A stretch of 64,000 nt of DNA from Hyparrhenia diplandra (taxonomy: Eukaryota > Streptophyta > Magnoliopsida > Poales > Poaceae): NCBI GenBank assembly GCA_015847255.1, contig JADLZK010010194.1:248001-312000 (forward strand), written 5' to 3'. A model generated the notes under the pieces. It saw only the letters and a program-made list of their open reading frames with translations. It was not told the origin of the DNA and searched no databases. Below are positions 23,172-33,659 of this stretch, piece by piece (position 1 is the first letter of the stretch; each line of letters opens with the position of its first letter). Made by a program: the position numbers and the translations under genes.

Positions 23172-24082
23172 TGAATTCTGTATTATCTCTACATGCAAAC
23201 ACAGATTCACAGACTGAAGATAGGAAGAGAAATTGTAGTAACACGAGAAAAATTAAAAGATTGGCCAGCTCTTATTGTTGAAAACTTGGGGTTCCAATTG
23301 GAACTCTATTGCATTGTACTATTTGTAGGATAACTCAGTTGTCTCTTAGAAGATATTTGATAGAAATGGAACCATATAGAGAATAACTGAACTGTATCAA
23401 CCTCCCTTGAATCAATCTTGTGGATGTAAATGTTATTTATCTCTCTCTTGATTAAGAAATATTATTGGTTCATTGCTCTACTATTTTTTGTTGTAGCAGC
23501 AAACTAATTGACCACAGGAGACTGCAGTATACCAATAGTGGCTTATTTCAATTGGGTGGTCCTAAATCCTGATCCAAATCCTCATAAAAAGGATGAATCC
23601 CTAAAAATCAGAGGAAACGCACCCCTTCCCCCCACCCACACCCACCGCGCAATCACATCTTTACATGAATCCAGAACATATAAAAGTTCAGAGTCTACTC
23701 CTTATGATATTAATACTCTATGTTAAGCATATTTGCAAACTGTGGTAACATGTCCTACAAAATTTGAAACGAGGCACAATATATATATGTGTAGAAACAT
23801 TCATTTCATATATACATATCTCTCTAAATCACAGTGAGTTTTGCAGTTTGTGGTAGCTGAAAAACACTGGGTAATGCTATTTTGAACACATTAACATGGC
23901 ATAAACGGCCTCTCCAAATTCCTGTGGTTATTTGTCACAACAGGTCTGCACATTGAGATAACTTCTGCATCTCATAACTCCCTTTTCTGGCAGTAATGCT
24001 TTAAAATATCGACAGTGAAGAACAACAGATAAGTTATCATGTCAACCAAGGACATTATGCCAATTGGCAATTTTTTATTTAA
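23172..24082. other. Convergent intergenic DNA
   Basis: Contains the 3' UTR of the hydrolase (to about 23480) and, near 24000-24082, that of the convergent GNAT gene. No other gene or bordered element is visible. Confidence 0.6.
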
Positions 24083-24249
24083 CTATTTATGTGCTTTTCT
24101 AGTATACAACATTGTTGTTGAACCCATCATATCATCACCAAATCCACAAGCTTCAAAAAAAGGGCCTGCAAAAGGAACCAGAATATATGAATAAACGTCG
24201 TCATATATTGGTGACAATTCATATTTATATTTAGTGACAACGATATGGC

Positions 24250-24626
24250 TGGTAGGATTCCCCGATCCTACAGGGGATCTCACGCAAGCGGTAGGGATGA
24301 TTGGCAGGAGCTCGAGGTCGGGAACGGCGCCGAGGCGCCGTGGTCGGCCGGGAGGTGGCGGCGAGATGAAACTCACGAAGGAGGAAGAGAGAATTAGGCT
24401 GATAATCTCCGGCTCCCAAGGGAAGCCGGAAACAATATGTTTCTCGCTTAATCGCTCCAATAGGAAATTACAAAGTTTATAGTCCTTTGGACTCTAATAA
24501 TAGAAATAATCTAATAATAGATAATAATAGATAAATCTATGGGCCTTAGCCCCCTTCTAATGACCGCAGCTCTAGCCACTATTGGGCTTGTGCCGCGCCG
24601 GGTATATGAAATACCGGGTCATAACA
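24250..24626 (-). repeat. 3' LTR of the chromovirus
   Basis: 377-bp long terminal repeat. It contains CTAATAATAGA repeats and the ATAACA terminus. It differs from its partner mainly by small indels in GC-rich stretches rather than by substitutions. Confidence 0.92.
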
Positions 24627-24689
24627 TCTCTCCCCCGCCACTGAAACAGCTTTCGTCCCTCGAAGCTGGAAATCGGGTAGGTCTCCCGG

Positions 24690-25970
24690 AAGTTGTCAAG
24701 CCGTTTCCTGTGTTGCATCTTCCGGCCGTAGCCCACGCCACTTGATGAGGACATGCCACACTTCTCGCCGACGACAAGGCGCAGGCGCACTCCGGCGGCC
24801 GGGCAAAGAAGCGCCGCCATCCCGACGAGGCAAAGACTCGTGAGCCTCCGGTGGAGCACCACGGTGAGGCTTCAACGCCCCAACGCGTGGAAGACGCCAT
24901 GGAGGCGGAGTCGGCCGGTAGCCGTAGGCGGTACGCCATCGAGCCGACGCGTTCAAAGACGCCGAAACGGTCCAGCGTAGCGGGGTCCGAGCTTCTTCCG
25001 GGCGCCGGCGCCAGGGATCGAGTGGTGCGGTGGAGAAGACGGAGCCACACCCAAATCCCTCAACGGAAATTCCGTGATCACGGTGGCCGCATTGTAGTAA
25101 CGCCGAGAGAGCTCGAGCCCGAGGAGTCGTTGGCGAACCTCCGCCAGATCTCATCACGAGAGCGCCAGGATGGCGCCACCGGTCCGTCGCGGCTGGGTCG
25201 TGGCGTGTAGGGCAGCATGGGTGGCGGTGGGTCGTCAGACACCACCTCAAAAGGCGTCATACGGAGGGCGAGTGGTAGGAGGTATTATAACAAAGACTCC
25301 GCCTGAAGACAGCCAATCCACCTGTGCTCGCGGTCGGTCACCGTCACACGTCACCGGCCCAAGATACATAGCAATAATCTTGTTAACCACCTCCGACCGT
25401 CCCGTCCTGGCTCGAGGGTGGAAAGCCGCGTTTCGACTTCGATTTGACGCCCGCCATGTCAAGAGGTCGCGCCGGACATTGCCGGTGAACACGGGTCCCG
25501 ACACGACGACGGACGGAACCCGCGGCAACCGGACGACACCGTTAAGAAGGCGCTGGGCGCGGCGGACGACGCGGTGTAGGGGGTGGCCGAGCGCAATGAA
25601 ATGCGCATACTTGGAGAAGCGGTCGACCACCGTTAGTATCACGGACTTGCCCGCGACCTTAGGGAGCCCCTCGATGAAGTCCATGGAGATGTCCGCCCAC
25701 ACCTGGGACGGCACCTCCAGGGGCTGTAGCAGCCCAGCCGGTGGGAGGGTCTCCGTCTTGTTGCGCTGACACGTGGTGCACGTATAACCCAATCCTCCAC
25801 CAAGGTGCGATCACCCGGAATGTAGAAATCATCCCGAAGCCGATGGAGAGTCTTCTGCTGTCCCTCATGGCTAGCCGAGTGGGCAAGCCCGAGAGCCTTG
25901 GTGGCGCAAGTCGTCGGCGTCCGGAACGAAGACCCGGCGACCATGCAGCAGCAGGCCGCCCTCCTCACGC
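24690..25970 (-). pseudogene. Integrase and chromodomain region (broken)
   Basis: Minus-strand frames encode the zinc-binding HxxxC...CxxC region (YTCTTCQRNKTE), the integrase core with WADISMDFIEGLPK and VVDRFSKYAHF, and downstream a chromodomain-like HVLIKWRGLRPEDAT. The frame changes several times, so no full-length protein is possible as sequenced. Confidence 0.85.
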
Positions 25971-26149
25971 CTGCGCGAGCGCCCGGTACCCGGCCCGGGG
26001 TCGACCGAGCAACCTGCCGGCGCGTCCGGGCCGCCGCGGTGGCCGCACCGCATCGAAGAAGGCAAATGACGGCCCCGAGACCGCCAAGGCCGCGCCCATG
26101 GCGTGTAATGACGCCCTCCTCGGGCGTGACAAGGCGTCAGCCACAACAT

Positions 26150-27330
26150 TGAGGCGGCCCGGACGGTACTCCACCTCGAAGTCATAGCCGAAGAGCTTGC
26201 TGAGCCACTGATGCTGGGGCACTGTAGACAGGCGCTGGTCAAGTAAATATTTAAGGTCAGAATGATAAGACAAGACCACAAAGGAGCCCACGGTATGGGC
26301 GCCAATGGCGACGGCTTGACAAGCCCGATCAACTCTCGCACTCGTAGGCCGCCAGCTTAAGTGACGCGCCGCAAACGCCGGCCGGCAGGCCGGGGGCGCT
26401 TTGGTGCAAAGATCGCACCAAACCCCGTGCGGACGACGGGCCACGGTCCACCACGAAGGACTTGTCGAAATCGGGCATCCAAGAACCGCCCCCGTGGTGA
26501 GGGCCGCCTTTGAGCGCCGAAAGCCCTCCGCCTCGCCGTCCCACTCGAACGCATTTCGCCGCAAGAGACGCTGCGTGAGTAGGGCAGCAATGGTGCCAAG
26601 TCCTTGATGAACTTCCGATAGTAGCCCGCGAGGCCGAGGAAGCCCCGGAGGTCGGGGGAGCGCGGCGTCGGCCACGCCCAACCGGGGCGACCTTGTCGGC
26701 CCATGGCGACACCGGATGCGAGATGACATGGCCCAAGTAGGCCACGGACGGGGCGCCAAAAGAGCACTTCGAGCGCTTTGAGGTGGAGGTGGTGCGCCCG
26801 TAATGCATGGAGGACGATGCCGATGTCTTTCAGATGTTCCGCCCAAGAGGTGCTCAGAAATCAAAATATCATCGAAGAACACAAGCACAAAACCTCCGGT
26901 AAGGGCCGCAAGACATCATTCATCGAGCCTGGAAGGTCGCCGCTTATTGAGAGACCAAACGGCATGACCCAGAACTCGTAGTGGCCATGGTGGGTACGAA
27001 CGCCGCCTTGAATACATCCGCAGCTGACCATCCGGACTGGGTGGTAGCCCGAACGTAGGTCGAGCTGTGAAAGAAGCGCGCCGTCGCAGCCGCCAAGGAG
27101 CTCGCCCACCACCGGAATTGGGAACTTGTCCTTGGTCGTCTTGGCGTTCGTGGCGCGATAATCAATGCGAAGCGCCACGTCTTGTCCGGGGCTTGCGGAC
27201 GAGCACCGGCTACGTGAGAACGGGGATGTGCTTGGCCGGATGATCCCCTCGCGCCAACATAGCCTCGCACCGCCGCTCCGGCTCATCCTTCCGAGCGGGG
27301 GTAGCGATACGGCCGCACCGCGACGGAGCC
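26150..27330 (-). pseudogene. Reverse transcriptase and RNase H region (broken)
   Basis: RT motifs read as RIDYRATNAKTTKDKFPIP, QLDLRSGY, and the catalytic-site segment VFFDDILI. The connection and RNase H domains follow (FLGLAGYYRKFIKDLAP, YHSDLKYLLDQRLSTVPQ, YRPGRLNVVADALSRP). Single-base shifts separate these blocks into three frames. Confidence 0.88.
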
Positions 27331-27699
27331 TGCCCGTGAGGGAGGTGCAATGCGGTGGTCGACGGCCGAGCCGGAGGTAGACCCGGGGTTCCTCGAAGAT
27401 GGAGGCGTCTTTGGCGTGTAGGCGGTCCGGCCAGGTCGCCGCTCACCTCGAGTCTAGGCGCCGTGGTGGGCCACGGTTGGTTGCCCGTCAGCCGCGCCTC
27501 CCTCGCACCCGCGCCACACCACGCGACAGCGACCCCTGCTGGAAGGTGACCGTCATGGCCTCCAAGTCCCATGTGAGGGGACCCAAGGTGCGAAGGAAGT
27601 CGACGCCCAAGATGACATCGAAACAGCCCAGGTCGATGCCGACACAGGTGATGGTGTAGGCGTCGCCGGCGATGGAGATTGGCACATTCCGCGCGATGC

Positions 27700-29230
27700 C
27701 AGCACATCGCAGGTTGGCACCATTGGCCACTGTGACGCGCAGCTGCTGACCTCCCGTAGGCGCCAAACCGAGGCGCGTCATCGCGGTGCTCTGGAGGAAG
27801 GTGTGTGTAGAGCCGGTGTCGAGCAGAGCCATGAGGCGCTGTCCCTTGAGCAGCACGGGCATGACCATGGTGTTCTCCGTGCTGATGCCGGCGAAAGCGT
27901 GGAGAGAGATCACGAACGCGTTGGCCACAGCGGCGTCCGACTGTGGCTGTTCATCCTCTTGGTCAGCGTCCTCGCTAGTCGGCTCCTCCGGCGCCTCCTC
28001 CTCAGGGTAGTCGCGCGCCTCGAGGTAGAGGAGCCTCTTGCATTGATGGTCGTCATTGAATGGTTCATCGCAGATTGAAACACGCCTTCGCGGGCGCCGC
28101 TCCCGCATTTCGGCCCGGCGTGAGGCGCTGAATGGCCCGATGGCCGCGGTTCGGGCGTGGTGGCTTGCCGCCCAGCCGGCGGCCGCACGGCGGCAAATGG
28201 AGGAAGGTGCGCGGTGGGGTCGTGGAGGCGCTGGTTCGCCGGCAGGCGGCTCCCGAGGGAGTTGGAACACCTTTCGAACGCCGGGCCAGACCGCCGTCGG
28301 AAGGTCTGAGGCGCCCGCATCGCCCGTCGGCCGACGCGGATATGGTCCGGAGCCCCCACGAACAGCTCCGCCGCCGGGATCGCGTCGAGGTTCCGCGCGA
28401 TGGCGAGCACGGCGGTGAACCGCCGGTGAACTCCTCGCACCGTGGTGCGGAACGGCAGCGCCCGAGTTCCGCTAGTCGCGAGTCGGGGGACGGCGGCCCG
28501 AACCGAGATGGCAGAGCTCCTTGAAACGCTCCCACGAAGGCATGCCGACGCCCCGCTCGGGCGTAGTACCATGTTTGCGCCGCACCCGGAGGTGGTAGGA
28601 CGCTAACCACGTGCGGTCGGACGCCGGTGTCTTCTGGCCGCGGAAGAATTGCTCACAATGATTGAGCCAATTCAGCGGATCGCCCATGCCGTCGTACGTA
28701 GTGAACTCCAACTTGTAGTACTTGGGCGGTAGCTGGTCGCGGCTTGACTCATGGAGCTGCCGGGTCTTGTGGGCGTCGCCGACGAGTCCATCTTTGGGGT
28801 CACCAGGCAAGGGAAGGAAGGGTCCCGTCAACTCCCCCGAACAGGACGCCGGGAGCACGAACGCCGCCGAAAGATAACCGGGCGAGTCGCGATTGCGCCG
28901 AGAGGGTCCGGCCGGGCGTTAGACGCCACGATCGGCGGCGTCTCCGTGCCATAGTTCGCCGCCCAGCAGAGGCCGACGGCGGGCGCGCCACCGAGGAGGG
29001 TTTCGGGTCCCCACCGGTGGTGGGACGCTAAGCGGACGACGCCAGGCGCCAGCGTGGAGAGCGGCTCGGTCGAGGACAAGCCGCTGGACGAGCGAGGGCG
29101 GCCGTGGATTTGTTGTGGTGGCGGGCGGCCGTGGCCCGTGGCGACGGCGGCGTGGGAGCCCGGGAGCAGGTAGGGACTTGATGGCCTTGATGTCGTCGCC
29201 CCGCACCGTTCCCATCTGGGTTTGCAAGAC
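27700..29230 (-). pseudogene. Gag and protease region (broken)
   Basis: The gag capsid segment reads YDGMGDPLNWLNHCEQFFRG near 28690. A zinc-knuckle-like ICDEPFNDDHQCKRLLYLEA lies near 28060. The aspartic protease active site ALLDTGSTHTFL lies near 27810. The N-terminal gag is recognisable only by position and composition. Confidence 0.8.
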
Positions 29231-29483
29231 GAGGAGGTTCCCGCGAGAAGCCGAGGAGGGACTGGGTGAGTTGTTCGTTGGTGAGAATAATGGGGCGGCG
29301 GGTGATGCTGGGAGACGACCGGCCGGCGAGGTTGGACTATGACTGTGGTAGTGTTGGTGGTAGCGGCGGCGAAGCTGGTCGTGGTGGTGATGATCTACCG
29401 GGTGGTGGTGGGCGGTGCAGCGGCGGCGAGGTGTTGGGCGCGCTCATGGTGGCCGGCCGGGGATCGTAGGTCTCGATACAGAT

Positions 29484-29865
29484 TGGTAGGATTCCGATCC
29501 TAGGGGGATCTCACGCATAGCGGTAGGGATGATTGGCGGAGCTCGAGGTCGGGAACGACGCCGAGGCGCAGATGGGTCGGGCCGGAGGTGGCGAGATGAA
29601 ATTCACGAAGGAGGAAGAGAGAATTAGGGCTGATAATCTCCCGGCTCCCAAGGGAAGCCGGAAACAATATGTTTCTCGCTTAATCGTTCCAATAGGGAAA
29701 TTACAAAGTTTATAGTCCTTTGGACTCTAATAATAGAAATAATCTAATAATAGATAATAATAGATAAATCTATGGGCCTTAGCCCCTTCTAATGACCGGC
29801 AGCTCTAGCCACTATTGGGCTTGTGCCTGGACCTGCGCCTGGTATATGAAATACCGGTCATAACA
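29484..29865 (-). repeat. 5' LTR of the chromovirus
   Basis: 382-bp partner of the left LTR; ends at the ATGGC duplication that abuts GNAT intron 3. Confidence 0.92.
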
Positions 29866-30729
29866 ATGGCATTAAAACAGCAGAAAACAATGAAACTCAC
29901 GGGTTGTCTGCAAACCTAGGTAACAATGCCATACCTCTCCTTTTCTGTACATAATGCAGATATGTCATATATACCTCTGCTATGAAGTACCCTGCAGATA
30001 TTTTCCAGCAATGAACTATTAGATCAAGCATAACTTTTTACCAGAAAACAATGTATCACACATATAACATATTACAATTATTTTTACTAATCACTGAAGC
30101 ATTCAAAACTGCATATATTCATCTTTTCTCTACGATTACCTGGTTCATCAAAATAAAAGATTATCTGAGTCGAACATGTAATATGGTTAGAAAAATCACT
30201 CAGTTTCTGTAGGCTGCAACCAATGGTGCTTTATAGCTAGGACCTCTCAAACTAATGCTATCAATGGTATCTGTGATAGTTTTTGGGGGTAAATTTAGCA
30301 GTTACCTTGTAATTTTGTTCACTATCTTTCGGCCAATTCCTCTCCTCTGTAGTGATGGATGTACCTGTAAGTCACTGAAAATAGTTATATGAACACGGGT
30401 GACATGGCTATAAATTTTTTTTCCTGTTTTGGAATAGAAGTATAAGATATCAAAGAAAGACTGCTGAATTATGCGTTACACCCTTAATACCCAAAATCCC
30501 ATTACAATTAATTCAAAATAGACTTGGCATGTTGCACTTAATGCTACACAGAAGCTTTCAATATAAATGCACAAGTTCACTTACAGTTGGTTAATTTGTA
30601 CAAGTTAACACACTATCAATGCATAAGCACAGAAAGAAGTACATCAATGCAGAAAGTTTATTCTTCCATAGTACATTGCAAGTTTGCGACAAAAGAACTG
30701 TTTATTTCTACAAGGTTATGTATTCTTAG

Positions 30730-30890
30730 GTCCTGTTTGTTTGTCTTGCAAACTGTAGGAAGCAGATTGTTGGATCGTAATAATCTGGCCTGTGGATCGA
30801 TAGAACCTTATGGCTGCTTTTGTTTAAACATGCAGATTGTGACAACCTTATGGCTGCAATCCACAATCTGCAAACTGAAACAACCTCAGC
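30730..30890. mobile_element. Possible MITE remnant in GNAT intron 1
   Basis: Begins GGTCCTGTTTGTTTG after TTA-like sequence, recalling the Tourist terminus at 5419. The interior contains the inverted words GCAGATTGTTGGAT and AATCCACAATCTGC and a repeated CCTTATGGCTGC. I cannot fix the right end, so the call is tentative. Confidence 0.4.
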
Positions 30891-31621
30891 CTTGTTTTGG
30901 TTAATGTTCCATGGTATTCAATCAACTAAACACTTCCACAGTAGCAATGTAGCATCCACCATTCAAAAGACACACCAGCATGACTACATCCAGAATGTTT
31001 TCACGAATGCAAAAGGGTTTTTTTTGCAAGAAATGACAGATGGAAAACGTGTTAATGGCTATGAGGTTATCAAGAACAGAATAGAGAAGTAGGGGTTTCA
31101 CATAGTTAATAGTTTCTACCCACAAACAAGGTTCTCTACCACGGTCAAATTCACTGCAAAAGAGAAGATTACCACGATGTCATGGACGGATGCAGTGAGT
31201 CCAAGGTCGGAGACGGCGCGCCCGAATCCGACAAGCCGCCGCTCCCCTGACGCTCGAGCCCGAGCTCCAAGCCCAAGAACCTCTGTCCCTCCCCCTCCCC
31301 TTCCCCGTCGTGTGTCAAGAACCTAGCGCCGCAGAAGACAGATACGACGATGAAGCTGTGCGCAAGTGCAGTCCGTAGCTTGCTGAGGTTGACCGGCTCG
31401 ATGGCGGAAACTGATAGCGCCGGCGAGAGGCGGAGCGCGCAGGAGTGGGCGCAGGCGAGCATAAGGGCCTGGAGGTGGGCTGGGTCCACGATGGCTGGAT
31501 CCATGGAGATGGAGATGGGTGGTGGGGCCCTAGCTCTGTGCTTGGTGGACTTGGGACCGGAGGGAGAGAAGAGCGCGAGGGTGGTGAGGCGCGCGAGCTT
31601 GACGGATGTGGCGGCGGCCAT

Positions 31622-32054
31622 GGTGAAGCTTCAATGGTTAAGCTGACTAATGACGATGGCTGTTCATTCAGAGATAAAATGCGGTTGCATCAATAAGTAA
31701 GCCTTATCAATGTATACATGAGCACACAAACAAAATTTTTCTGAGATGTACCTCGATTTTACGATCGAGACTAAGAGAACAAAAAATTATTCAATTCAAT
31801 CTCTCTTCTCCTTCCCGCCACCGCTGAGACAAGAATTGCAGGAGGCCGTGGATCCTGAGGCGACGACGCTCCGAGGAGAAGATGCGGACCAGCAGCAGAG
31901 CGTGGTGCCATGGACGGATAGAGAATAGGATAGGATTTGTTTGTTTTGGACTGTCTAGTGACTACTGTTGTTGGATTGTTCGAAGGCTGCAACAACGACC
32001 GAGTGTTCTCAGGCTTCAAAACAACTCAAATCAACAGAAAAAGAAAAGGGGCAT
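31622..32054. other. GNAT upstream region
   Basis: Expected to hold the GNAT promoter and 5' UTR. A GC-rich stretch at 31820-31920 has a short open plus-strand frame but no recognisable product. Confidence 0.4.
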
Positions 32055-32962
32055 GTTCATTTCTACCCCTGGTTCATGTCCATATGTGATTTTGCCCTCA
32101 TTTTTTTTACTTTGTGATTTTACCCCTAACTTTTTTGAAACGAACAAAGATTTTACCCCTGGTCCGGTAACACCCTCTAACGGTGTTAACTTTTGGGAAA
32201 ATGGACAACTTTACCCTTCCTTATGTTTTTACCCCTGCCTGAATGGGCCCACACCGCTAAGCCACTAACATGTGGACCCCACCTGTCACCACCTTCTCCT
32301 ACCTCCCGATCTGCCATGGCCGCCATTGCTGACCCAAGGTCGAGCTCTAGATCTCCCCTTAAAGACCACTACTCGGCTCCCCGTTTTTCCTCCTTCGGCA
32401 TCGCAAGGAATGACGCAAGTACATGCTAGAGCTCCGAGCTGCCATAGTCGAGCGGCCAGCACCCGGCGGCGCAATCGTCCACCGTGCAAGCGGGAGGCGT
32501 ACCCCGCCCAGTAGGGACCGCCGACCCCTAGGAGCGCCGCCGCAGTCGCCGGAGGTCGCCCGTAGGCCGCCGAGGTCCGCGGGAGATACGCCGATGGCCG
32601 CCGGGAGATCCGTCGATGGCCGCCGGAGCGCCGCCGTCGGCTTCCTGAAACCCTAACCCTAGCCCGCTTGAAGCGCGGCCGCCGGCCGGCAGGGAGGAGC
32701 CGCACGGATGGGGTCGGGAAATGTTGAGTTGGGAGGAGTCGGGAGGAGCACGGATTTTTTTTTTGCCTTAGGGGCATTGTTGTCTTGTGTCCCACCCTAT
32801 TTTTTTATTTTAATTTTTTAGCCCTTTAATAAGAGCAGTCCGAACGGTGTTACATAGTAGGGGCAAACGGGAGCTTCATTTCAAAAAAGTGAGGGCAAAA
32901 TCACAAAGTGAAAAAACAGGGGTAAAATCACATTTAGAGTCTAGAATAGGGGTAGAAACACT
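32055..32962. mobile_element. MULE-like element with GC-rich cargo
   Basis: The left arm (TTCATTTCTACCCC..., then GTGATTTTGCCCTCA and TTTGTGATTTTACCCC) and right arm (...GGGGTAGAAACAC, preceded by TGAGGGCAAAATCACAAAG) are inverted repeats of about 80 bp. Another matching pair, AACGGTGTTA, lies further in on both sides. The interior 32270-32760 is GC-rich, codon-like and ends in CCCTAACCCTAG, but I cannot identify the captured gene. A precise target duplication is not readable. Confidence 0.65.
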
Positions 32963-33201
32963 AAAACCCAAAAAAAAAAAAAAAAATATCAGTGTCAACT
33001 CATGAGATATTTGCATTACCAAATTTCACCGTTTATGAATGAAATGCATTGCAGTAATAGAACATGGATTTCATAAAAGGCTCACTGAACAGACTAAACA
33101 GAAAGTCTGTTTGCTGAATCCGCAACAGACTAAACAGAAAGCCTGTTTCCGAAATTGCATTATTTTGGTTTGCAAATATCGCACTTGTCAGAGTTTGTCT
33201 A

Positions 33202-33651
33202 GAGCGAGAAATTTCAAGATTTGGGACTCAATTAGCGTGCCTCTTAAGATTTGGGACTCAATTTGTCTGTCTTTCAAGAAATAGGACTGAACACGCGAAC
33301 TTCTTCAAATTTAGGATTTCAGGGATTTTCACTCATTTTCAGTTTTTTTTTAACTCCTTCACCTCTCCATGGCACCTAAAAGGACTCGCCGCAGGGGCGA
33401 GGGCCGACAGAGAGGCGACGGACGGGTAGTCTTAGCACCACGCTATGACAGAGAAAGGGGCGCAGTTTGGTCCTTTTAGGTGCCATGGAGAGATGAAAGA
33501 ATTAAAGAAAAGCGAAATGAGTGAAAATCCCCGAAATCCTAAATCTTGAAGAAGTTCGCGTGTTCAGTCCTATTTCTTGAAAGACAAACGAATTGAGTCC
33601 CAAATCTTGAGAGGCGCGTGAATCGAGTCCCAAATCTTGAATTTCTCGCTC
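33202..33651. repeat. Foldback element with about 184-bp arms
   Basis: The left arm 33202-33385 and right arm 33470-33651 are reverse complements at roughly 90 percent by eye. They run from GAGCGAGAAAT at the outside to GGCACCTAAAAGGAC at the inside, around an 84-bp GC-rich loop. Each arm contains an internal direct repeat, AAGATTTGGGACTCAATT. A transcript across it would form a long hairpin. Confidence 0.9.
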
Positions 33652-33659
33652 GTGAGCAG

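Larger units (their letters stand above)
24250..29865 (-). mobile_element. Ty3/gypsy chromovirus in GNAT intron 3, 5.6 kb
   Basis: LTRs at 24250-24626 and 29484-29865 both run TGGTAGGATTC...CATAACA on the plus strand and are flanked by an exact 5-bp duplication, ATGGC (24245-24249 and 29866-29870). Genes are on the minus strand, so the right LTR is the 5' LTR. The polypurine tract is the complement of TCTCTCCCCCGCC beside the left LTR. The primer-binding region left of the right LTR is a degenerate match to the initiator Met tRNA site. The order gag, protease, RT, RNase H, integrase, chromodomain defines a chromovirus; the compact size suggests the Reina group. All frames are broken by small indels. 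Confidence 0.93.
24083..31621 (-). pseudogene. GNAT-family N-acetyltransferase gene with two frameshifts and an LTR insertion
   Basis: Four exons from the right: 31621-31173, 30364-30306, 29991-29935 and 24165-24083. The protein starts MAAATSVKLARLTTLALFS. It then has an Ala/His-rich plastid-like region, LVGFGRAVSDLGLTASVHDIV (beta strands of the GNAT fold), VHPSLQRRGIG (the acetyl-CoA-binding RRxGxG/A loop), and RGIYDISALCTEKER. It ends FFEACGFGDDMMGSTTMLY plus a short tail. It resembles plant GNAT/SNAT (NSI-like) proteins. Two breaks are present: exon 1 changes frame near 31245, between GLERQ and RLVGF, and exon 4 has a run of seven T where six keep the frame. Intron 3 is enlarged from about 150 bp to 5.8 kb by a retrotransposon. 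Splice sites remain canonical. The breaks lie beside homopolymer or GC runs, so sequencing error is a real alternative to pseudogenisation. Confidence 0.88.
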
